Origin: Parietichytrium sp. I65-24A
Lineage: Eukaryota; Sar; Bigyra; Thraustochytrida; Thraustochytriidae
DNA length: 64,000 bases
Assembly (NCBI GenBank): GCA_012862575.1
Contig: BLSF01000033.1
Span: forward strand, 372,001-436,000
Direction of reading: 5' to 3'
The notes under the pieces are model-generated. The model was not told the DNA's origin. It was given only the letters and a program-made list of their open reading frames with translations, and searched no databases. The position numbers and the translations under genes are program-made. How positions within the stretch are numbered: the stretch's first letter is position 1; the number at the start of each line of letters is the position of its first letter. Below, in pieces: positions 1 through 8,900 of the stretch.

Positions 1-192
1 CTCTTGCTGTCCCCCGGTCTTGGCGTCTCAACTAGGGCTAGCCGGAGGAGAGCGGGTGCGTTCAAGACTCATTATTGTACATTTGCAAATGTTGTATGTT
101 GTCACAGTTGACACAGAGTTCGCCCAAGTGATTGCGATGTGAACGAAGTGCAAAATTGACACTGAGGGCCTGTGGGGAGGAGGGGGCACAGG

Positions 193-958
193 TCAACCCA
201 GCTTCGCAGCTGAGCTGGAGAGGAGTGCCTCTTGCTCCTCAGCCAGGGCAGCCAGCTCTTCCGGGGAAAGCTTTGGCTTCTTTCTCGTCTTTCTCGGTTT
301 GGCACCTGCAGCAACGCGCTTCCCTCTGCTGGAGCTTCCCTCTGCCGCCTCGGCTTTCTTCGCCCGACCTCGCTTTCTCGTCTGGGGCAGTGGATCTTCT
401 GTCTCGCGGATGTTCCCATCATTGTCGCATGCACCGTCTTTCGCCGCGTCCAGGGCTCTCTTGACGCCATTTGAATACTTCCTAAACCCGAGCGAATTGA
501 GCGCCTTGAGGATGTGCTGCTCCTGCAGTCTGCGAACGCCGTCGTGGCCTTCGAAGCCAGCATTGGCTTGCACAGTGACAACTTTGACGAACTCTATCGG
601 ATGAGGACGCAACGCCAAACAAAGCATGGACATTGACAATCCAGTCCCCAATAAACGACGAGTCAGCAAACGAAACCTAAGTAAGCCCTTCCCAACCTCA
701 GAAATACCAAAACACGCTTCCTTCCTTCCTTCCCACATTCCATCGCTTCCTGCCGCGGACGAACGAAGGAACGAAGGAACCAAAGAGCTGATCGCGGACT
801 CACTCTTTCTTTCATTCACTCATTCAACTCATTCAACTCATTCACTTACCTCTGCTGTACGCCAACAGGTGCGCTGCGATAAGGCGCTTGGACCCAACGG
901 CCACTCCTTTCGCAGCCGCCACCTCTTCCGCCACACCCAGCACCCCGGACGCGCTCAT
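193..958 (-). CDS. NC2-beta/Dr1-like histone-fold transcription regulator (two exons)
   Basis: I read two exons on the minus strand: 958-850 (ATG at 958, 36 codons plus one base) and 593-193, joined over a 256-nt intron with a GTAAGTG donor and a GATAG acceptor. The splice keeps frame and makes a 169-residue protein. Residues about 5-90 look like a histone fold of the NC2-beta/DPB4 group: a first helix, then SREFVKVVTVQAN, then HILKALNSLGF. The LGF after the last core helix fits Dr1 better than the polymerase epsilon subunit. The tail is Lys/Arg-rich and ends with SPEELAALAEEQEALL, which resembles the EEELLRQQQELF helix of human Dr1. Such proteins pair with NC2-alpha to hold TBP on promoters. 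The intron contains CATT/CAACT-type short repeats (about 811-845). Alternative identity: another NF-YB-class subunit such as DPB4/CHRAC. Confidence 0.6.
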
Positions 959-2251
959 TTTTGCTCTCCTGATCCACCCTCACAGAAGAGAAAATGGGAC
1001 AGGTTGCTCGCGGACACTTTCCCCGTATGTATCTGTGCCTCGCCTCGGTCCGTCGGCTCCGGTCAGCGACGGAGGGTAAGCGGTGCTAGGTTTTGCGGTA
1101 GAAGGGGTCGGCAGGTTGCGGGAATTGGTGTGCGTTTTGATACGTTTTGAGATACGTTTCGCGAAGGTTTCTCTGTGGCACAGGCGCGCTCACTCTCTCG
1201 GGGAATTTGGCTTCTTCGTTTTCCCGTTTTGGCTTGCTTGTCTGCGTTGTTTTCGCCGATTTTGTTCGTGTTGTTTGAACATGTGTGATAATAATTTGTT
1301 TCATTCAAAAATGTGAATTAGTGGCGTTGGAAGATTGGGTTTTGCAGAATCGAAAGGGCCGCAGCAGTTCACACTCGGTGCAGCCGAGAGAGGTCCGCGT
1401 ATCGTTGTTTCTTTTACTGTCCTTGAATGCATGAGTGAACGAGTGAATGAACGGATGAAATCAGAATTCAGACTGTCAGAAAGAACGAATTGCAGTCCTT
1501 GATTCCTTGATTCGCTGTTTCTGGGCCGGTTCAAGTCATGACCTCGGTTCGTTTTGAGCCGTCACTTGCTCTGACATGCTGACATGTGCAACGAATGAAT
1601 GAATGAATGAATGAAATATCAGAATTCAGAATTTGACTGTCAGAAAGTACGAACTGCAGTCCTTGATTTCATTTCTTGATTCCTTGATTGCGAGTATTGC
1701 GAGGCTGAGAAGAGTGAGAAGGTTGGTTTTACGACCCTTAGCTCGTGTGAATAAGTATTTATTTACACTCTCAAAATGCATAGCCAAGAGTTGCCAAGAG
1801 ACCGACTCACAGCACGCACCTTCTAGTCACCCATAGTCACACGATAAACATCATTTGAGCCCGCTCGGCAAATTAAAAGTACGCTCCTGAAGGCCAGACG
1901 CTAGCCGAGAAGCTATTGGGCCGGTAGGGGCAGGGCGTGGAGCTCTCTCACTTCGCATGTTCATTGAAAAGGAGGGAGAGAAGAACGAGAGAAAGAAGGC
2001 TCTCTCAAGTCGCTCAGCAAACTCTGCAAACTCAGAATCAGCAAACTCAGAATCAGCAAACTCAGCGACTCGCGACGTTGGCGTTCTCGGGCACCTTGGG
2101 TTCCTCGGTTCCTTTGTTTCGTTTGGGTTCCCGGTTCTGCGTGAGTCGTGATTCGTGAGCCGTGAGCCGCGGCGCGAGGTCTCAGCGCGAATCTCTCTCT
2201 GCCCGACAGTGCGTGCCCGTAAAGTGCACGAAAACGCGGCCCTTTTGCGAG
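959..2251. other. Intergenic region with short repeats, no supported gene
   Basis: No reading frame here has recognisable content. The stretch holds an ATGA/GAAT microsatellite (about 1590-1617), a direct repeat pair (1452-1692), a diverged copy of a motif that recurs at 3.6-4.4 kb (about 1877-1905), a purine-rich stretch (1966-2005) and a cluster of GCAAACTC repeats (about 2018-2070). The last 200 bases before the downstream start are similar to the same position upstream of the paralogue at 4767, so the promoter was part of that duplication. Confidence 0.6.
1452..1692. repeat. Direct repeat pair built on CAGAATTCAGA...GACTGTCAG
   Basis: Two copies, about 1459-1515 and 1618-1692, share the order CAGAATTCAGA, GACTGTCAGAAAG, ACGAA(T/C)TGCAGTCCTTG and a (TTGATTCC) tail. 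The second copy has a small insertion. The CTGAATTC core recurs elsewhere in the window (26.36, 40.8, 43.7, 44.0, 44.8 kb). Confidence 0.75.
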
Positions 2252-3385
2252 ATGTCCCCGCTCGCGTCGGTGGTGGAACGTTTCTGGCGTATGTCCGCGC
2301 GTTCCCCGCTGGGCCATTTCGGTCCGACCCTTGACCTGGTGTCCTCGCGCGACGGGGGGTCCGCGCGGTTTCTGCGGTCCTCAGGCGAGACGATTCTGTC
2401 CGCGGCGCGCGTCCCAGGGTGGGCCACGGACTCCCGCGGACGGCTGCGGCTGGACGCGGCGGTGGCGATTCTGGACGAGGCGAGCACGTACGCGGGGACA
2501 GCGCTGTGGGACAGAAACGGGCGCCCGGGAGTGTCGATCCAGCTGTCCGCGCGGACGCTCAAGCCGCTCGAAGTGTACGCGGGAGAAGACATTCTCATCA
2601 CCACGCGCAGACGCAAGATGGGCGCCACCATCGCCTTCGTGGAAATGGAAATGGCCAAGCTGACTGGGGATCAATCTGACACGGCGGCTGCGACCAAGCA
2701 TGCAGATGGCAGTGGCAGTGGCGATGGCAATGGCAATGGCAATGGCAATGGCAATGGCAATGGCAATGGCAATGGCAATGGCAATGGCAATGGCAATGGC
2801 AATGGCAATGGCAATGGCAATGGCAATGGCAATGGCAATGGCAATGGCAATGGGTTGCTGCGGGGAGAGCACATCAAGTTCATGCCGATGGGAGGCGCGC
2901 TGGGCGTGCTATTGAGGCCGTGGATGCGCGAAACTGCGGGAGCAACGTTCGACTGGGCGTTGAAGTTTGCGCCGTGGACGCAAAAGCAGGCGCCACGGTC
3001 CATTGACGAGGCAGTTCAACTGCAGCTGGTGAACTTGGACACGATGGAGATGCTGGAGACGGCGGAGAAGGGCGTGGCGTGGGAGATGAAAGTGCGCAGG
3101 GAGCACGGGAACCCTCTAGGCAACATGCACGGCGGATGCGTGACGGTTGCGAGCGTGTTTGCGGCGGAGAAGATGCTAGAGCGGGAGACCGGACGGCCCT
3201 GGATGCAAAAGTCGATCAGAACCAACATCATGACGGCAATACCAAGCGACGGCAAGCACACGGCGAGGTTCGAGTGTAGCTTCGAGGAGGCACACGGTGA
3301 GATGCACACGAAGACGGTCATGTACAACAAGGGCTCCGTGTGCGCTGTTGCCGAGGTATCCTGGATTCCCGAGGAGGCGCTTTAG
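2252..3385 (+). CDS. Tandem hotdog-fold thioesterase-like protein, copy 1, with Gly-Asn repeat linker
   Basis: I chose the ATG at 2252 because the paralogue at 4767 starts at the matching MSxLAxVVERFW. The product is 377 residues. Residues about 65-140 (LRLDAAVAILDEASTYAG) look like a first hotdog fold and residues about 275-370, with GNMHGGCV, like a second one of the PaaI/ACOT13 acyl-CoA thioesterase group. The HGG turn normally sits near the catalytic site. The substrate is unknown; an acyl-CoA thioester is an inference. Between the domains lies a stretch of 21 Gly-Asn pairs encoded by a perfect hexanucleotide repeat (2726-2851), absent from copy 2, so the expansion postdates the duplication or was lost in copy 2. 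No intron or clear targeting signal is seen. Confidence 0.72.
   Translation: MSPLASVVERFWRMSARSPLGHFGPTLDLVSSRDGGSARFLRSSGETILSAARVPGWATDSRGRLRLDAAVAILDEASTYAGTALWDRNGRPGVSIQLSARTLKPLEVYAGEDILITTRRRKMGATIAFVEMEMAKLTGDQSDTAAATKHADGSGSGDGNGNGNGNGNGNGNGNGNGNGNGNGNGNGNGNGNGNGNGNGNGLLRGEHIKFMPMGGALGVLLRPWMRETAGATFDWALKFAPWTQKQAPRSIDEAVQLQLVNLDTMEMLETAEKGVAWEMKVRREHGNPLGNMHGGCVTVASVFAAEKMLERETGRPWMQKSIRTNIMTAIPSDGKHTARFECSFEEAHGEMHTKTVMYNKGSVCAVAEVSWIPEEAL
2726..2851 (+). repeat. (GGCAAT)21 coding microsatellite
   Basis: A perfect hexanucleotide repeat, 126 bases or 21 units, lies in frame in the hotdog gene and encodes alternating Gly and Asn. It is preceded by degenerate units (GGCAGT, GGCGAT). 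Because the unit is six bases, length changes keep the reading frame. Confidence 0.97.
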
Positions 3386-3589
3386 GGTGCTGACTATTGC
3401 GTGTTGGACTGGTCACCGGGTACCTCCAGAAGCATTTCGCGGATTGATTAATTAATAGAATAGATGGACTCACGAATGGATGAATGGCAGCCATTCTCCG
3501 CCCATGCTTGTATTGTCGACGACTTACATAGTCTGTAGGCCGCGGGGATCGTTGAGACCTTGTCTCATCCGATAACTCAAGTCGCACAC

Positions 3590-4440
3590 TCCCAATGGGC
3601 CAATGGGAGCAAGCTACCGAAGGCCAGAAGAAGAAGAAGAGACTCAATTAAGTGTAAGGTCGCTTTCACTCAAAGTTCGCATCAATTAAGAGAAGAGAGT
3701 AAGAAGAGAAAGGGGCCGATAACCGTCAGAGAGCACGCGTACACTAGTACAGTGTGTGAAGGTCAGGCGCTGACCGACAACGTGTTCGGGGTAAGCCAGG
3801 TCTCTTTTGATTCGTTCGATTATAATTAACGCTAGTTAAAAGAAGAGGGGAAGAAGAGAAATGGAAAAGGGCGGATGACTCAGTCAGACGGTTCGCCAAC
3901 TGGACGTACACTACGTCACCGAAATAATTTCCGAAGGAAGAGAGGTGAAACAAAAGGGCCGATAATTACGTTTCAAACTACAGTCAACTGGGAGCACGCT
4001 TCCAAAGGCCAGGCACTACTCGAGAACATGTTCACTCTTTTTAGTTTGGTACATGTAACGGTACCGGTACCGGTACGTAAATTTGTAGAAAACGAAAAGG
4101 GCCGATAACTATCGCGATATAAAAGATGCACTTCTAGGTCTTCTAGGCCAAGTTCGGCGATTGGACGTACACGCCACCGAACTTTAGGCGCTACCTCGGA
4201 ACATATTCGCCGAATAAGGATGGTCTCTTTCGGCTAGCACCAGTCAAAAGAAGAGAGTAAGAATTGATGAAAAAGTGCCGATCACTCGATCACGTGCTCC
4301 ACCAAAGGCGTGGCGCTCTAGCCTAGGATTGGTCTCCTTTCACTAGCAAACATCAGGCAACATGAAATCAAGAAATCAGGAGGGACAAGACATGACATGA
4401 CAAGTAGAAAAGGGCCGATGATTCAAGTTGGGCGCTTTCA
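3590..4440. repeat. Degenerate repeat array with AAAAGGGCCGAT motif
   Basis: The core AAAAGGGCCGAT or a near variant occurs at about 3710, 3865, 3952, 4095, 4270 and 4408, spaced 87-175 bases. It is accompanied by other shared blocks: GGGAGCACGCTTCCAAAGGCCAG-like text near 3600, 3735, 3989 and 4290; GGACGTACAC near 3901 and 4165; GGTCTC(T/C)TTT near 3798, 4221 and 4331; and AAAAGAAGAG(A/G)G near 3838 and 4247. One AAGGCCAGACGCTA copy also occurs near 1890. The array fills the gap between the two hotdog paralogues and has no coding potential. Confidence 0.7.
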
Positions 4441-4489
4441 AGACGCGGAACTTGAGTGCCCTTCAATCACCAAACGCGGCGACCCAGAC

Positions 4490-4612
4490 ATAGCAAACAT
4501 CTCAAACATCGCAAACTTTGGAGCTTTTGCAAATTTTGCGAACTTTGCAAACTTGACGAGCCTTTTGCAAACTTTGCAAGCTTTTGCAAACTCGGCAAAC
4601 TCGCGACTCGGA
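4490..4612 (+). repeat. GCAAACTT short-repeat cluster upstream of hotdog copy 2
   Basis: About ten imperfect copies of GCAAACTTT/GCAAACTCG stand in tandem, mostly at 9-10 base spacing. A matching cluster (about 2018-2070) precedes copy 1, and similar 9-base repeats precede the transporter gene (15288-15326). It may be a promoter element or just a minisatellite carried along with the duplication. Confidence 0.6.
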
Positions 4613-4766
4613 GGTCGGTCGACACTTGGGTTCCTTCGGTTTCCCGGTTCTCCGTGAGTCGTGAGCCGTGAGCCGCAGCGCGAGGTCTCTGCGCGAATCT
4701 TTGCAGTGCGCGAGTCTCTCCGGGCAGTCATTTCGGAGCAAAAGGTGCACGAGAACCCGACCCGAG

Positions 4767-5747
4767 ATGTCCTCGCTGGCGCCGGTCGTGGAACGTTTCT
4801 GGCGGTTCTCCGCGCGATCCCCGCTGGGCCACTTCGGCCCGACGCTGGGGCTGGTTTCCTCTCGCGACGGGGGGTCCGCGCGGCTTTTGCGAAGCACAGG
4901 AGGGACGACTCTGTGCGCGGCGCGCGTCCCGGAATGGGCCACGGACTCCCGCGGACGGCTGCGGCTGGACGCGGCGGTGGCGATTCTGGACGAGGCGAGT
5001 ACGTACGCGGGGACGGCGCTGTGGGACAAAAAAGGCCGCACGGGCGTGTCGCTCCAGCTGTCCGCGCGGACGCTCAAGCCGCTCGAAGTGTACGCTGGCG
5101 AAGACATTCTTATCACCACGCGCAGGCGCAAGATGGGCGCCAACATCGCCTTCGTGGAAATGGAACTGGCCAAGCTGACTGGGGATCAATCGGTGACGGC
5201 AATCGACACTGGTGCGTTGCTGCGGGGAGAGCACGTCAAGTTCATGCCGATGGGAATGGCGTGGGAGATGCTATTGAGTCCGTGGGTGCGCAAAGTGGTG
5301 GGAGCAACGTTCGACTGGGCGTTCAAAGTCACCCCGTGGCCGCCAAAGAAGATACCGCAGTCCATTGATGAGGCAGTTCAACTGCAGTTGGTGAACTTGA
5401 AGGCGATGGAGCTGCTGGAGACGACGGAGAAAGGTATGGCATGGGAGATGAAAGTGGGCAGGGAGCACGGGAACCCAATGGGCAACATGCACGGCGGATG
5501 CGTGACGCTGGCGAGCGTATTTGCGGCGGAGAAGTTGCTGGAGCGAGAGACTGGACGGCGCTGGTTGCAAAAGTCGGTCAAAACCAACATCATGACGGCG
5601 GTGCCAAGCGACGGCAAGCACACGGCGAGGTTTGAGTGTAGTCTCGAGGAGGCACACGGGGAGATGCACACGAAGACGATCATGTACAAGAAGGGCTCCG
5701 TGTGCGCTGTCGCCGAGGTGTCCTGGGTTCCCGAGGAGGCGCTTTAG
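4767..5747 (+). CDS. Tandem hotdog-fold thioesterase-like protein, copy 2
   Basis: This 326-residue product aligns end to end with copy 1 (2252-3385). The start matches the conserved MSxLAxVVERFW. The first hotdog holds LRLDAAVAILDEASTYAG at about residue 65 and the second holds GNMHGGCVTLAS at about residue 245. Where copy 1 has the Gly-Asn repeat, this copy has only a short VTAIDTG linker, which is probably the ancestral state. The similarity extends into the 5' leader (GTGAGCCGTGAGCCGC) and the 3' flank (TTTCGCGGATTGA), so the duplicated unit is roughly 1.5 kb or more. Function by family: acyl-CoA thioesterase-like; substrate and compartment unknown. Confidence 0.75.
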   Translation: MSSLAPVVERFWRFSARSPLGHFGPTLGLVSSRDGGSARLLRSTGGTTLCAARVPEWATDSRGRLRLDAAVAILDEASTYAGTALWDKKGRTGVSLQLSARTLKPLEVYAGEDILITTRRRKMGANIAFVEMELAKLTGDQSVTAIDTGALLRGEHVKFMPMGMAWEMLLSPWVRKVVGATFDWAFKVTPWPPKKIPQSIDEAVQLQLVNLKAMELLETTEKGMAWEMKVGREHGNPMGNMHGGCVTLASVFAAEKLLERETGRRWLQKSVKTNIMTAVPSDGKHTARFECSLEEAHGEMHTKTIMYKKGSVCAVAEVSWVPEEAL

Positions 5748-5984
5748 GAGCTTGACATAGCCCGACTGACTTGTCAGCGGGTGCGAACAGAAGCGTTTCG
5801 CGGATTGAATTGATGGATGAATTGCAACCATTTCCCTCCCAAGCTTCTGTTGCCGTCAGTTAGCATAGTTCGTGGTCCGCGCGGATTGTTGAGCTTACCC
5901 CAACAAGAGCAAGAGCAAGAATAGAACAGAACTTGAAGTGCTGCGGGCACACACACACAAGATATAGATATGTATTGATTTGAA

Positions 5985-8900
5985 CTAAAAGTTGGCCGTT
6001 TTCGGGCTTACCTTTGCCTTAGCGTAGTTCGCGCCCTTGCCGTTCTTTCGAGCGGCATGGTACGCCTTCACGTTCTTGTCGACCTGGAAAAAAGTTGAGA
6101 ATGCGCCACGAAAGACAATGTTGGTCGCCCCTTTGTCAGAAGCAAATTTATTTGCTTCCCGTGCGGCATTCACGATTCCGGTGAGCCAATCCTGGATGTC
6201 GGACGCCACCTGCTCGTTGGTTACGCGATCCCTGCGCAAGGTTGTACTCGCTCCTGAGGACCTCCCGCGTAGCTTTGGCGATGGCATCGGCATTGGCGGA
6301 GGTGGTGGAAGCTTGCGGAGACTCAACCTGAGCGCCTTGGCGACACTGTATCGCCCCTTCTTGCCGTTCTTCTTTGCCATACTGGCCGGCTTGGGAAACA
6401 CCTTCGGCAGCAGCGAAGGATCCTTGAAAGACTTTCGACCCTCTTTGTGCAGCTTCTTGTGGAGCACTTCTAAATCGTGGATGGTGCACTTGATCACCCA
6501 CCGAGTGTGAGCTATGCCAGCTGGCTTTTTCTGCCAAGCGCACTCGATGGCAAACAGCGTGACCTCCTCAAAATCTTCGTAGTACATGTTTGTCTGCTCC
6601 GACACGCGCACAAAGATTTTTCCACCCTGGTACTGCAGGGCGGCGGCCTCGTGGCCAGCCCAGTCTTCCTCATCAGGTTTTCTAAAGTAGTCTGGCTGCT
6701 GAATCACACTCACGGGAAGAAGTGACCCACAGTTCTGACATACGATGCCATTGCTCGTGTTGTTTTCCTCCCTGCACTCCGTGCAGACGACTGGGACACC
6801 TTGAAAACCTTTGTCGGACCGGTCAGAGTGCGTGGTGCGGCTCTTACGCTTCATGGCAGTGGCCAGATTCTCGAGGATGTTTGCCAGCTCGTCTCCGCCA
6901 ATCTCACCGCGATCCACCAGACGCTGAAGCTGCTCAGCCATAAGCTGGGCACTCTTCTTTGGCGACTCCACCTCCGCTTCGTTCACGCGGTACACCTCCT
7001 CGCCAGTGATCGTTGCCTTGCGAGTCAGTGTGTTGGAGCTCTTGTTTGCGCCTTTCGTCTCCTCGTTGACTTGGCGAAGCTTGGACTCCATGTACGGGGT
7101 TTGCCTCATCATCTTCACGGTCTCTTTGAAGTCGGTGTGCTTGCTCACTGTGGACGACAGGCGGCGCCCGACTTGTTGCGTTGTAGGTTTTCGGCCCAAC
7201 ATCCAGTCCACTGCCTTGGTGGCACCAGTCTTGAGTTGCTCGAGATAGTCCTCCCGCAGATCCTCGTCGTGCTGTCGGAGAGCCTCGAATTCAGCGGCTT
7301 CCTTCATCAAACGCTCTTCGTGCTTTTGTTGAAGCTTAGCCATCTCTGCCTCCGACACCTTTCTACCTTTGCTTCGGCGCAAGGTTGCCTCCTGCACTGC
7401 GTAGTCCTTTGCTTCTTTCTCTATGTTTGTGACCACCCGCTCGAGGTGCTTCTTTTCCTCCTTTTGTGAGAGTCTCGCCGTCATCCGCTTTGGAGGAATG
7501 TCCACCTCATCTTCCGAGTCCGTGGAGGTCTCGGTCGAGTCTCCCGAGGTGGAGGTTTCGTCGTCTGTGTCGGACTCTATGTCTTCCGGGCTGAAAACCC
7601 CGGAAATTTCCGGTGGGCTATTCTTGGTCAAGGTCATCTGCCTGGCCAGACTTTCCTTCTTCTTCAGAGTCTCCTGCTGATGACGCGAGTTCTTCCGTTC
7701 TAAAGTGCTTCTTTTTCGCATGGAAGCCTGGGCCTTGAACTGATTGAGCTTCTGGGCGGCAAGCGCGTCGAGCACCTTCTTTCGCTCCTCCTCTTGCTGG
7801 CGTCGCTCCTCTTCCTCTTGCCGCTTTTTGCGAGCATTCTCTTCACGCACTTTGCGATTGGTTTCCTGCCTTCGGCGCAGCTCAGCTTTTCCAAGAAAGC
7901 CTCGCACCGCCGACTCTACCTTGATCGCACTCTCCCTCCTCTGCTCGAGCATTTTCATGAAATGAACTTGAGCGCTCACTTTGACGAACGCGCGGCGCCA
8001 CATAAGCCGGGCATAGTACTGCCGAAATCGTTTCGCCACTCGAGCTCTCTTTTTTAAGACCTTTGGGTCCTTGGAGACACTCCAGAGTTGGGCCTGGTGA
8101 AGGACCTTGTCCAGGATGGTAATGTCTCCAGCCTTAAAAAACACCTTGGTGTGCCCAATCTTGTACTTGCTGGGGTCTATCTTGAAAGCCCATAGGAGCG
8201 CCGAAGCAAAGAGTTTGTCGTCCTTGCGGCTGTTAAGTACGGATCTCGCCTCCTTAGGAAGCGCAAGGGAATAAGACTCGACGAGCTCGGCGAACGGAAT
8301 TCTAGTCGGCAGCCCAGCGCGCAGCACTTGAGCAGTTTGCGGAATGCTAAGGTGCTTGAGCTGGTGTGACACATACCTTCTGTTGAACCAGTTCGAGTCT
8401 GCTCTAAATTTGTCCTTTGATGGCTTGACGCACCGAATGAAGAAGCACGACGTGGCCTCAAGCATGTTAAGCATTTCCTGGATTTGGTCCCGGAAAGCCT
8501 TCACGATGGTCTGCTTGGGCTTGCTGCTTCGCAAGCTGGAAGCCGGGCTTGAAGGCTTCCTCTGCTTGAAAGCCCGTTGCAGAATCTTGTTTTTGGAGGT
8601 AGAGAACAATTTGTTGAACTCCTTGGGCAATTCATCATCGTTCTTCTCGATAAAATTGCCTATAGTGTAAGCGACTTCACCTGCGTAATGCTTGACGACG
8701 AACTGCTCGTGCCTGGACTTTGGCGGAACCTTTACAAAGTTTGGATGGTCCGCAAATTTGGCTTGGTAGAGCGCCAAGAGCTTGTCGTCGGAAGGCTTGA
8801 ATTCTCGAGACATCTGGTCAAGGTCCACCAGAATGGCGTCTTTGTAATCGCGGTCATGGGAGTTGATAGACTTGAGCTTACCAGCGAGCAATTCCATCGC

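Noticed and set aside
626-1150. Plus-strand open frame of 174 residues
   Set aside because: No recognisable content, and it overlaps the minus-strand NC2-beta-like exons and intron.
2671-3003. Long Leu-Pro and Ala-Met repeat frames on both strands of the hotdog gene
   Set aside because: They are shadows of the (GGCAAT)21 repeat in other frames.
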